Shown piece by piece: positions 53,447 through 62,273 of a stretch of 64,000 bases of DNA. A program made the position numbers and the translations under genes. The notes beneath the pieces are model-generated. The model was not told the origin of the DNA, ran no database searches, and saw nothing but the letters and a program-made list of their open reading frames with translations. The DNA comes from Pseudomonas sp. UMAB-08. GTDB lineage: Bacteria; Pseudomonadota; Gammaproteobacteria; Pseudomonadales; Pseudomonadaceae. The stretch's first letter is position 1. Each line of letters starts with the position of its first letter. Location: the NCBI RefSeq assembly GCF_900095225.1, contig NZ_LT607420.1:200879-264878 (forward strand), written 5' to 3'.

Positions 53447-54062
53447 CGTCAGGTCCATGTCGCGGTGGCTTACAGTTGCAATGGAATTGTCTGACAGTCG
53501 ATACGCAGGCGTTCTACAGAAAAATGATTATCAAGTGTTTTAAGTGCAAACAACGCTGTTTTAAGGTCGTATTTTTTTGCCTGTTTTGTGTGTTTTTTCC
53601 GTAGGCATTTCCCTCGCGATGCACGCCAGACTTTTCCGACGATGACTGAGAGCGTCCGGCCAGCGCCGCTTTCACGGCAGCCGGGTAAATCGAGACAGGT
53701 TTTCGTTGGCCTGGGTGATGTCTGACTTTGCCTATAGCGTGTCGGCCAATCCTCTGCCGTGGTTTTAATCCCATTTCGTAATAGGGCACTGGGCTTATAC
53801 TTGGCGCCAGCGGTCAGGTCCGCATAAGTCGTCAAGCCAGGTCTGAGGTGCAGGACGCTGCCAGGCAAGGCGTTATCAATGCAGATGTGAGTGGGGCGTC
53901 TGAGTCAGAAACGGTTGTGGCATGTAAGCGCTGCTAGATGACGTTCTGGGCGTACGAGGTCAAATACAGCCCTGGTTTTGGCGGCTTAGCGTCTTGGCTG
54001 AACCCGATTTGCTGTTCACTATGTCAGTGCAATAGACGAATGTTTCAACAGGGAGTGAATAC
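53447..54062. other. Gene-free 616-bp region
   Basis: No coding frame here looks like protein. Minus-strand frames at 53470-53868 and 53514-53789 have irregular composition, and the two overlap in different frames. The first 130 bp are AT-rich with several T-runs (53570-53600). I find no RNA gene signature or repeat that I can support. It may hold a decayed gene or a small RNA. Confidence 0.5.
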
Positions 54063-54764
54063 ATGGAATATGCACCTTGCATTAGCCAGATTGCCGCGTT
54101 GCTGGCTGACCCCAAGCGCAGTGCAATGATTTGGGCGTTGATGGATGGTACCGCCCGCCCCGCGGACGAGCTGGCTTTGATGGCTGGTCTATCCACTTCT
54201 TCGGCAGGTGCGCATCTGGCGCGACTGACTACCGGCGGGTTATTGAAGCAGGAGGCGCGCGGCAGAAAGCGTTTCTTCCGATTGGCTGCACCGGAAGTCG
54301 GCACTGCAGTCGAGGCGCTGGCCAATGCGTCGATGGTCAGCACCGATCACATCAGCAAAAGTGTGTCGCAAGCCATTCCACCCACACCGCTCTCGCCGTT
54401 GCGCCGTGCCCGGATTTGTTCTGACCATCTTGGGGGTGAGTTGGCGGCAGAGTTGTATCAGCGTCTGTTAGGTGCAGGCTGGATCGAACAACATGAGCTG
54501 CGCATCGAAGTCACCAGCAAAGGTGTCGCTCAATTTGCCGAACGCGGCATCTATGTTCCGGCGCTGGCCCATCGAAAGCTTAAGACCGTTTGCGCTTGCC
54601 CCGACTGGAGCGAGCGCAAGCCGCATTTAGGCGGCGCATTGGGTGCAGGGTTACTGCAATTGTTCATACAGTTGGGCTGGTTGCGTACGAGCGATGAGTC
54701 CACCGCCTTGCAGGTCTCGACCAGCGGGCAGCGTGAGATCAGCAGAATAGCCTCGGCTGCCTGA
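54063..54764 (+). CDS. ArsR-type winged-helix regulator
   Basis: It has 233 residues. The N-terminal ArsR-type domain (about 1-90) has ISQIAALLADPKRSAMIWAL, GLSTSSAGAHLARLTTGGLL and KQEARGRKRFFRLA. A long C-terminal half holds two Cys (VCACPDWSERKPHLGGALGA) plus a final helix. Its length is about twice a minimal ArsR; this large form is often annotated as a helix-turn-helix regulator next to transporters or oxidoreductases. The signal sensed is unknown. Confidence 0.85.
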   Translation: MEYAPCISQIAALLADPKRSAMIWALMDGTARPADELALMAGLSTSSAGAHLARLTTGGLLKQEARGRKRFFRLAAPEVGTAVEALANASMVSTDHISKSVSQAIPPTPLSPLRRARICSDHLGGELAAELYQRLLGAGWIEQHELRIEVTSKGVAQFAERGIYVPALAHRKLKTVCACPDWSERKPHLGGALGAGLLQLFIQLGWLRTSDESTALQVSTSGQREISRIASAA

Positions 54765-54771
54765 TGGCCCC

Positions 54772-54804
54772 ATCGTTCCCTCGCATTCATTGCGCGGGAA
54801 CGAT
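54772..54804. repeat. Extragenic palindrome between convergent genes
   Basis: ATCGTTCCC / GGGAACGAT with a 15-base loop that itself can pair (GCA/TGC). It resembles the CGTTCCC...GGGAACG palindromes abundant between genes in fluorescent pseudomonads. It may also act as a transcription stop for the ArsR and deaminase genes. Confidence 0.7.
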
Positions 54805-54814
54805 TACCGCTGTA

Positions 54815-55777
<963 letters not shown>

Positions 55778-55946
55778 TCATCAGGTGCAGATAGTCGGCA
55801 TTCTACAGAGGGATGTCCGCTTTGAGATCGCTTCCTTTACGTGGCATGGCCGACTTGCCGGTTGAAGCCGTAACGTAACGGTTTTGCTGTTACCGTTAGT
55901 CGCGAAACATTTACTGACAATGACACTTTTGACCCAAGGCATTCCA

Positions 55947-57035
55947 ATGCTGACTTATTTGAAAGATGAAAAGTTTCTACTACTGGCTGTCCTCGGCGCA
56001 GTGGTCGCGTTCCCCTTTGAACATGCGTTGCTGAATAACGGTCAGGGTGTTGCGCTGGCGGGCGGGATTGCACTGGTGGTGGCGATTGTCTGCGCGTCGA
56101 TGCGCGTGGCTCACCATGCCGAGCTGTTGGCGCATAAATTCGGCGATCCCTATGGCACGATGATCCTGACGCTGTCGGCCGTCTTGGTCGAGGTCGTGAT
56201 TCTGGCGATCATGATGAGCAACGAGCCTTCACCGACACTGGTGCGGGACACGATTTATTCAGCGGTGATGCTCGATATCAACGGCATTCTGGGGCTGGCG
56301 GCGCTGATGGGCGGGCTCAAGCATGGCGAGCAGTCCTACAACGATGATTCGGCGCGCACGTACAGTGTGATGATCCTCACCGCGATGGGCGTTTCCATGG
56401 TGGTGCCAGAGTTCATTCCCGAAGGTGACTGGAAGGTTTATTCGGCGTTCACGATTGGCGCGATGGTGGTGCTGTACGCCTTGTTTCTGCGCATGCAGGT
56501 GGGGCCGCACAGTTACTTTTTCAGCTATAGCTACCCTGAAAAAATGCGCAAGAACTTGCCTGCCGAAGAGGCTCCATCGATCAATCTGGTGCGCTCGATA
56601 GGCACGCTTGTTTTTGGCGTAGTGGTGATCGGTGCGCTGGCTGAAGTGATGTCGAAAACCGTCGACCTCGGCCTGGAAGGGACAGGCGCACCGCCGGTCA
56701 TGACGGCAATTCTGGTGGCGGCGATTTCCGCTGCACCCGAGATTCTGACGGCCTTGCGCGCGGCCTTGGCCAACCGCATGCAGTCCGTCGTAAACATCGC
56801 GTTGGGCGCCTCGTTGTCAACGGTGATCCTGACCGTACCCGTCATGGAGGCGATGGCGCTGTACAGCGGTCAGCCGTTCCAGATGGCGATGACCCCGGTG
56901 CAAAGCGTGATGATCTTCATCACGCTTTTGGTCAGCGCGATCAACCTGAATGATGGCGAAACCAATGCCATCGAAGGCATGACTCACTTTGTGCTGTTCG
57001 CGACTTTTATCATGCTGTCGTTGTTGGGGCTTTGA
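55947..57035 (+). CDS. Calcium/proton antiporter, ChaA-like
   Basis: It has 362 residues from MLTYLKDEKFLLLAVLGAVV; earlier in-frame ATG codons (55884, 55920) lack good ribosome sites. Eleven or so helices are present. The two CaCA repeat motifs are seen: FGDPYGTMILTLSAVLVEVV and VAAISAAPEILTALRAALAN with its acidic residues in the membrane. It is probably a Ca2+ (or Na+/K+) for H+ exchanger of the inner membrane. A hairpin follows the stop. Confidence 0.9.
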   Translation: MLTYLKDEKFLLLAVLGAVVAFPFEHALLNNGQGVALAGGIALVVAIVCASMRVAHHAELLAHKFGDPYGTMILTLSAVLVEVVILAIMMSNEPSPTLVRDTIYSAVMLDINGILGLAALMGGLKHGEQSYNDDSARTYSVMILTAMGVSMVVPEFIPEGDWKVYSAFTIGAMVVLYALFLRMQVGPHSYFFSYSYPEKMRKNLPAEEAPSINLVRSIGTLVFGVVVIGALAEVMSKTVDLGLEGTGAPPVMTAILVAAISAAPEILTALRAALANRMQSVVNIALGASLSTVILTVPVMEAMALYSGQPFQMAMTPVQSVMIFITLLVSAINLNDGETNAIEGMTHFVLFATFIMLSLLGL

Positions 57036-57072
57036 ACCCGGCAGCACGCCAGGCTCGCTGCTGATCCAGGGG

Positions 57073-57102
57073 TCGCCGCGCTTCAGGTAGAAGCAGCGGC
57101 GA
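57073..57102. terminator. GC-rich hairpin between convergent genes
   Basis: TCGCCGC-GCTTC pairs with GAAGC-(A)-GCGGCGA, a 12-bp stem with one bulge and a 5-base loop. It lies between the ends of the antiporter and the SDR gene. No T-run is present. Confidence 0.5.
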
Positions 57103-57127
57103 GGCCGAAGTTCATCAGGCCAGTTAA

Positions 57128-57814
57128 TTACCAGGGAATCGTTTCGCCCTTGTAGTTGATGAAGTAATGACCACCCTTGCCGGCATAGGCATCAATCTGT
57201 TCGACCAAACCACGGGTGCTGGTCTCTACATCGATATAAGCATTTTCGCCGCCCATGTCGGTTTTCACCCAGCCCGGATGCAGGGACAGGACTGTCGGCT
57301 TCGGGTCAGCCAATTGTGTGACGAAGGAATTGGTCATGGAGTTCAGCGCGGCCTTGCTGGCTTTGTACAACGCCATGTCGTTGCCTTCGGGGCACATAAC
57401 ACTGCCCAGCACCGAACTCATAAACGCCAGGACCCCGGTGTCGGGACGAATCTGCTGGACCATTCGTTCGGCCAGACGAATGGGGGCAATGGCGTTGGTC
57501 ATGAACAGCTGGCCGAGTTCATCGGCGGTAGCTTGCGCGGCGCTCTGGTGCTTTGGTCCGCTAACGCCTGCATTGACGAACAGCAGATCAAAAACCTGCC
57601 CCTTCAGCTTCTCGGTGAAGGCATTCAACGATGACAGCTCATTGATATCCAGCACTTCGACCTGCACCTCGGGGATCGTCTGGGGTCCACCGGCTTTGTG
57701 CAGGTCGCGCACCGTGGCGGTCACTTGCCAGCCTTGTTCGGAGAGGCGCTGCACCAGGCCAAGGCCGAGGCCACGGGAGGCGCCAATGATTAACGCGGTT
57801 TTGGTATGCGGCAT
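57128..57814 (-). CDS. Short-chain dehydrogenase/reductase (CsgA-like)
   Basis: It has 228 residues. The NAD(P) motif TALIIGASRGLGLGLVQRLS is near the start, followed by DLLFVNAGVSGPKHQS, the catalytic Ser in AFMSSVLGSV, Tyr and Lys in YKASKAALNSMTNS, and LHPGWVKTDMGGENAYIDVE. The pattern is that of the small SDR type related to sniffer and CsgA. The substrate is unknown. Confidence 0.9.
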   Translation of the reverse strand: MPHTKTALIIGASRGLGLGLVQRLSEQGWQVTATVRDLHKAGGPQTIPEVQVEVLDINELSSLNAFTEKLKGQVFDLLFVNAGVSGPKHQSAAQATADELGQLFMTNAIAPIRLAERMVQQIRPDTGVLAFMSSVLGSVMCPEGNDMALYKASKAALNSMTNSFVTQLADPKPTVLSLHPGWVKTDMGGENAYIDVETSTRGLVEQIDAYAGKGGHYFINYKGETIPW

Positions 57815-57879
57815 GGATCGAGCTCCTTGTTCACAAAAAGTGGTTCAGGGAATGAATAGCCCAGAGGGAAATGGCCGCC

Positions 57880-58010
57880 TCAAGGACTTAATGGACAACG
57901 TTGACCCAAGCGGTGTTGCAACTCAAGGCGTAACTCGTTTAGTTCGGCGATACGAGCGTCGATGACGTTGAGTTTGTCTTCCTGCAGTTGAACAAAAAAT
58001 GACCAGCTGA
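57880..58010 (-). pseudogene. Possible 3' remnant of a MerR-family regulator
   Basis: The minus-strand frame ends LQEDKLNVIDARIAELNELR, then LELQHRLGQRCPLSP. This looks like the dimer helix and Cys-containing tail of MerR regulators. Upstream of about 58010 the frame loses protein character and no helix-turn-helix is found, so if real it is a truncated remnant. It sits just upstream of the SDR gene, a place where a regulator would make sense. Confidence 0.4.
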
Positions 58011-58054
58011 GCGCGCGCCATGATCTGTCTACGCCCGAGACAGGCTTGCACGGC

Positions 58055-58063
58055 TTATCCACA
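58055..58063 (+). other. DnaA-box consensus match
   Basis: TTATCCACA, a perfect consensus DnaA box, in a 500-bp stretch without intact genes. A second exact copy in the same orientation lies at 58257-58265. It may be a DnaA titration or regulatory site, or chance. Confidence 0.4.
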
Positions 58064-58256
58064 GGTTGCTCCACAGTTATTGTGCGCAAGCCAAAAGTGC
58101 GGGAATAAAGAGTGACCGGGAAGTGCCCAACTGCGATAAGTGACGATAACACTCTGTTTTAAGGAGGTTTTATTTCAGTAATGGGCGGATTGAGCAAAAA
58201 ACAACCAGTCGTCGCAACGCCATGCGCAGCAAGGCCCGCAGAGGTGTGTGCTCAGC

Positions 58257-58265
58257 TTATCCACA
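58257..58265 (+). other. DnaA-box consensus match, second copy
   Basis: A second exact TTATCCACA, 202 bp after the first and 54 bp from the end of the IMPACT-family gene. Both are followed by CAG or AG-type bases, i.e. TTATCCACAG. Confidence 0.4.
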
Positions 58266-58318
58266 GCCGGGTGCACAGTAGATGTGGGCAATTAACCGGG
58301 GCGTGCGCACGCGCGGAT

Positions 58319-58912
58319 TCAGTCGTCCTTGTGCCGCTGCAAGATAATTCGTCCGCGACTCAGATCTGCCAGTTGTCGCTGCAAAATGTCGATGTGCTCC
58401 GGGCCCAGGGCGATCTGCAATTCGACGCCATTGGCGGTGAACGCTTCGTTCTCCAGCCGCCCATGCAGTTCGGCCAGACGCACCTTGACCAGCGCCAGTT
58501 CGCTGAAACTGCACGTACAGCTCAATTGCACCCGATGGATCAAGGGCAGGCGCTCGGCCTGGTGCAGGCATTTATTGGCGCCACCGCCGTACGCGCGCGC
58601 GAGGCCGCCAGTGCCCAATTGGATGCCGCCATACCAGCGGATCACCAACACCACGACTTGATCGCAATCCTGCGCTTCGATCGCTGCCAGAATCGGCCGT
58701 CCGGCGGTACCTCCGGGCTCTCCATCGTCGTTGCTGCGGTATTGATCGGCCAGTTTCCAGGCCCAGCAATTGTGCGTGGCATTCAGATCGCTGTGCTGCT
58801 CAATGAACGCTTGGGCCTGGGCAGCGCTGGTGATGGGGGCGGCGAGGGTAATAAAGCGGCTTTTGCGAATCTCTTCCCGGTATTCACAAGGGCCAGCAAG
58901 GGTAAAAGGCAT
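58319..58912 (-). CDS. IMPACT family protein (YigZ-like)
   Basis: It has 197 residues from MPFTLAGPCEYREEIRKSRF. The family signature is complete: THNCWAWKLADQYRSNDDGE, then PGGTAGRPILAAI and VVVLVIRWYGGIQLGTGGLA followed by RAYGGGA. YigZ/IMPACT proteins have an RNase-PH-like fold and are linked to translation control, but the exact role is unclear. The open frame upstream of this ATG is not protein-like. Confidence 0.92.
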   Translation of the reverse strand: MPFTLAGPCEYREEIRKSRFITLAAPITSAAQAQAFIEQHSDLNATHNCWAWKLADQYRSNDDGEPGGTAGRPILAAIEAQDCDQVVVLVIRWYGGIQLGTGGLARAYGGGANKCLHQAERLPLIHRVQLSCTCSFSELALVKVRLAELHGRLENEAFTANGVELQIALGPEHIDILQRQLADLSRGRIILQRHKDD

Positions 58913-58965
58913 GTGTATGTTCCAGCTATCGACGACGTGAACCACTGTTTCCGGTAACGGACCGC

Positions 58966-59661
58966 TCAAACAGCCGGAGGCGTCAGCCCACAACCTTTGA
59001 GGATGATGCGGATCAAATTGTCGCTGGCGGTTTCCATGTCCTGCTTGGTCAAGCGGGCGCGACCGGTGACCCGACAAATCTGCGTGGCGAAGTCAGCGTA
59101 GTGCTGGGTGCTGCCCCAGAGCAGGAAGATCAGATGCACGGGGTCGATGGGGTCCATTTTTCCGGCATCGATCCAGGCTTGAAACACGGCTGCCCGGCCC
59201 TGAAACCAGGCGCGGTAGTCCTGACTGAAATGCTCATTCAGGCATTCGCCTCCGCTGATGATTTCCATGGCGAAGATCCGTGACGCTTGTGGCTGACGTC
59301 GAGAAAATTCCATCTTGGCGCGAATGTAATGGCTCAGCGCCTGAGCGGGATCGTCGTCGACGCTCAACGCGTTGAACGTGCTGTCCCACAGGTCGAGGAT
59401 GTTGCTCAACACCGCAATGTACAACCCCAACTTGTTGGTGAAGTAGTAGTGCAGGTTGGCTTTGGGCAAGCCTGCATTCCGCGCGATGGTATTCATGCTG
59501 GTGCCTTTGAAGCCGTGACGGGCGAACTCGTCCTCTGCGGCTTTGATGATTGCCTCTTCGTTCTTCTGACGAATGCGGCTGGCAGGTTTAGCGACGGCTT
59601 GGGCGCTATGGGCTGGGACTTCAAAGGTCATGGGCGGTTCCGTACGGATCATGGGCTGCAA
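58966..59661 (-). CDS. TetR-family regulator, RutR-like
   Basis: It has 231 residues. The TetR helix-turn-helix is RQKNEEAIIKAAEDEFARHG with TSMNTIARNAGLPKANLHYY and FTNKLGLYIAVLSNIL. The C-terminal domain (SHYIRAKMEFSRRQPQASRI, FLLWGSTQHYADFATQI) closely follows RutR, the pyrimidine-responsive regulator of E. coli. Pyrimidine breakdown yields beta-alanine, so a RutR-like gene near the beta-alanine genes makes biological sense. The start may be an internal ATG (residue 4 or 11). Confidence 0.88.
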   Translation of the reverse strand: MQPMIRTEPPMTFEVPAHSAQAVAKPASRIRQKNEEAIIKAAEDEFARHGFKGTSMNTIARNAGLPKANLHYYFTNKLGLYIAVLSNILDLWDSTFNALSVDDDPAQALSHYIRAKMEFSRRQPQASRIFAMEIISGGECLNEHFSQDYRAWFQGRAAVFQAWIDAGKMDPIDPVHLIFLLWGSTQHYADFATQICRVTGRARLTKQDMETASDNLIRIILKGCGLTPPAV

Positions 59662-59813
59662 GCGGAGAACAGATAACGCACCCGCGACGATCAGACAAGA
59701 GCCAGCAGCGCAAATTAATGCTCCAACGCTTCAGTTTTGGCTTCATGTTGGCTTGCGCGAGTGGTTTCTTTAGTGAGTTGGTTGCACACCACGGCGCAGG
59801 CTCCGAAAAGGCC

Positions 59814-60734
59814 TTAGCGCGTGGCGGCCAAGCTTTCAAGGAAGCTTTCCAACACCAGATGAGGGCGACGTCCCTTGCGAGTGACCGAGGCCAGACTCAA
59901 GTCATAAAAACGGGCTGTTGGTTTCAGCGCGCGCAGTCGACCTTGCTGAACCCACAGGCTGGCGTAGTGATCCGGCAGGTAGCCGATATAGCGCCCGGTG
60001 AGAATCAAAAAGGCCATGCCCTCACGATCCGAGGCGCTGGCGGTGCAATTGAGTGCCTGGTAATGCGCCTGAATGTCCGCAGGCAAGCGAAAGGTCGGGG
60101 CGATAGCGTCCTGAGCATTCAATCGTTCGTCGTTCAACGCGGCGTCATCCATATAGAAGAGTGGGTGGCCGACAGCGCAATAGAGTAGAGAGCGTTCGCT
60201 GTACAACGGCTGATATTCCAGCCCGGACAGGGCACTGGCCTGCGGCACGACGCCCACGTGCAAGCGCCCGTCGAGTACGCCTTGTTCCACTTCATGTGGC
60301 GCGATCATGCGGATCTGAATATGTACGTCCGGGCCGCGTTCCTTCAATTGGGCCAGGGCATGGGTGATGCGCATGTGCGGCAGGGTGACGAGGTTGTCGG
60401 TCAGGCCGATGTTCAACTCTCCGCGCAAATGCTGATGCAGGCCGTTGACCTCGGTGCGAAAGCTTTCTACTGCACTTAATAGCTGCAAAGACGATTGATA
60501 GACCTCTCGACCTTCTTCGGTCAGGGAAAAACCCGCGCGTCCACGCTGGCACAGGCGTAAGCCGAGTCGTTGTTCAAGATCGCTCATCTGTTGGCTGATA
60601 GCCGAGCGACCAATGCCCAGCGCGCTTTCGGCCGCCGAAAAGCCGCCGGACTCGACTACGCTTCGAAAGATACGTAACAAACGAATATCAAAGTCGCTGA
60701 CTTGGGCCAGTGGATCGGGTCGACGGATGCTCAT
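59814..60734 (-). CDS. LysR-family regulator, probable regulator of the beta-alanine genes
   Basis: It has 306 residues. The DNA-binding part is DIRLLRIFRSVVESGGFSAA with ALGIGRSAISQQMSDLEQRL, followed by the substrate domain (LNIGLTDNLVTLPHMRITHA). It is divergent from bauA with a 125-bp spacer that holds a LysR-type dyad beside its own start. By position it corresponds to the regulator of the beta-alanine utilisation genes; that assignment is an inference. Confidence 0.88.
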   Translation of the reverse strand: MSIRRPDPLAQVSDFDIRLLRIFRSVVESGGFSAAESALGIGRSAISQQMSDLEQRLGLRLCQRGRAGFSLTEEGREVYQSSLQLLSAVESFRTEVNGLHQHLRGELNIGLTDNLVTLPHMRITHALAQLKERGPDVHIQIRMIAPHEVEQGVLDGRLHVGVVPQASALSGLEYQPLYSERSLLYCAVGHPLFYMDDAALNDERLNAQDAIAPTFRLPADIQAHYQALNCTASASDREGMAFLILTGRYIGYLPDHYASLWVQQGRLRALKPTARFYDLSLASVTRKGRRPHLVLESFLESLAATR

Positions 60735-60737
60735 AGT

Positions 60738-60752
60738 TTAGTGATCGTCTAA
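60738..60752. promoter_or_regulatory. LysR-type operator between the regulator and bauA
   Basis: TTAG-N7-CTAA, a T-N11-A dyad, 4 bp from the start codon of the divergent LysR gene and about 107 bp before bauA. It fits autoregulation and activation of bauA; not proven. Confidence 0.45.
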
Positions 60753-60859
60753 CTGAAGATTATAAATGTTGGGTTTTTCAGACTTTATCCCCGTGGCAAC
60801 TTAGCTGCAACCACACAGCTCAATAAGCTGCCCCATCGCCCCGTGAGGTATTTGCATCC

Positions 60860-62206
60860 ATGAATCTTCCTGAATCCGCCGAGAATTCTCTGGCCAGCCA
60901 ATTGAAGCTCGACGCTCATTGGATGCCATACACCGCAAACCGTAATTTCCAGCGTGATCCCCGGCTGATCGTGGCGGCGCAAGGCAGTTACCTGACGGAT
61001 GATAAGGGCCGCAAGATTTATGACGCATTGTCCGGCCTATGGACGTGCGGCGCGGGGCATTCGCGCAAGGAAATTCAGGAGGCGGTCTCGCGTCAGTTGG
61101 GCACTCTGGATTATTCGCCGGCGTTCCAATATGGCCACCCTTTGTCCTTCCAGCTGGCGGAGAAAATCACCGACCTGACACCGGGCAATCTGAATCACGT
61201 TTTTTTCACTGACTCGGGTTCCGAATGCGCGGACACCGCGGTGAAAATGGTGCGTGCCTACTGGCGCCTGAAAGGTCAGGCCACCAAAACCAAAATGATC
61301 GGCCGTGCCCGTGGTTATCACGGGGTCAACATTGGGGGCACCAGCCTGGGCGGTGTGAACGGCAACCGTAAAATGTTCGGCCAGTTGATGGACGTCGATC
61401 ATTTGCCTCATACCCTGCTGACCAGCAATGCCTATTCACGCGGCGAGCCTGAGTTGGGTGGGATTGCGCTGGCCGATGAGATGCTCAAGCTGATCGAACT
61501 GCACGATGCGTCCAACATTGCGGCAGTGATCGTCGAGCCGATGGCGGGCTCTGCCGGTGTGATCGTTCCACCGAAGGGTTATCTGAAGCGCCTGCGTGAA
61601 ATCTGCGATCAGCACAACATTCTGTTGATCTTCGACGAAGTCATCACGGGCTTCGGTCGCACCGGCTCGATGTTCGGCGCCGACAGCTTTGGTGTGACGC
61701 CTGACCTGATGTGTATCGCCAAGCAAATCACCAACGGCGCGATCCCGATGGGCGCAGTGATTGCCAGCAGCGAGATTTATCACACGTTCATGAACCAGCC
61801 GACGCCCGAGTATGCGGTCGAGTTTCCACACGGCTATACCTACTCCGCGCACCCGGTCGCCTGTGCGGCGGGGCTTGCCTCGCTGGAATTGTTGCAGCGG
61901 GAGAATCTGGTTCAGCAAGTCGCCGAGGTTTCGCCCCATTTCGAAAGCGCGTTGCACGGCCTCAAAGGCTCGAAAAACATTGTGGATATCCGTAACTACG
62001 GCCTGGCGGGCGCGATCCAGATCGCGCCCCGTGATGGCGATGCCATCGTGCGTCCTTTCGAAGCGGGCATGAAACTGTGGAAGGCGGGCTTCTATGTGCG
62101 CTTCGGCGGCGACACCTTGCAGTTCGGGCCAACCTTCAACAGCAAGCCGCAGGACCTGGATCGCTTGTTCGATGCTGTCGGCGAAGTGCTGAATCAGATC
62201 GACTGA
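60860..62206 (+). CDS. bauA: Beta-alanine:pyruvate aminotransferase (omega-transaminase)
   Basis: PLP enzyme moving the amino group of beta-alanine to pyruvate, giving malonate semialdehyde and alanine. It has 448 residues, class III aminotransferase. The PLP lysine is Lys288 in CIAKQITNGAIPMGAV, with LLIFDEVITGFGRTGSMFGA before it and WMPYTANRNFQRDPRLIVAA near the N-terminus, typical of omega-amino acid transaminases. The next gene completes the path to acetyl-CoA. Confidence 0.94.
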   Translation: MNLPESAENSLASQLKLDAHWMPYTANRNFQRDPRLIVAAQGSYLTDDKGRKIYDALSGLWTCGAGHSRKEIQEAVSRQLGTLDYSPAFQYGHPLSFQLAEKITDLTPGNLNHVFFTDSGSECADTAVKMVRAYWRLKGQATKTKMIGRARGYHGVNIGGTSLGGVNGNRKMFGQLMDVDHLPHTLLTSNAYSRGEPELGGIALADEMLKLIELHDASNIAAVIVEPMAGSAGVIVPPKGYLKRLREICDQHNILLIFDEVITGFGRTGSMFGADSFGVTPDLMCIAKQITNGAIPMGAVIASSEIYHTFMNQPTPEYAVEFPHGYTYSAHPVACAAGLASLELLQRENLVQQVAEVSPHFESALHGLKGSKNIVDIRNYGLAGAIQIAPRDGDAIVRPFEAGMKLWKAGFYVRFGGDTLQFGPTFNSKPQDLDRLFDAVGEVLNQID

Positions 62207-62226
62207 TTCGCTATGGGTTTAAACAG

Positions 62227-62262
62227 CAGGCGCGGCCGAGATCGCGCCTGTCCGTATTTTTT
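62227..62262 (+). terminator. Intercistronic terminator-like hairpin between bauA and mmsA
   Basis: The stem CAGGCGCG / CGCGCCTG has an 8-base loop; six T (62257-62262) follow after six bases. It lies in the 67-bp gap between two co-directional genes of one pathway and could trim the level of the second gene or define a separate unit. Confidence 0.55.
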
Positions 62263-62273
62263 GGAGTTCTGTC

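Noticed and set aside
53470..53868. Minus-strand frames in the 616-bp spacer
   Set aside because: Two overlapping frames in different phases, both with unnatural composition; neither has a ribosome site that I can see.
58055..58265. Two DnaA boxes as a replication origin
   Set aside because: No dnaA, dnaN, rpmH or gidA genes and no AT-rich unwinding array nearby; two boxes alone do not make an origin.
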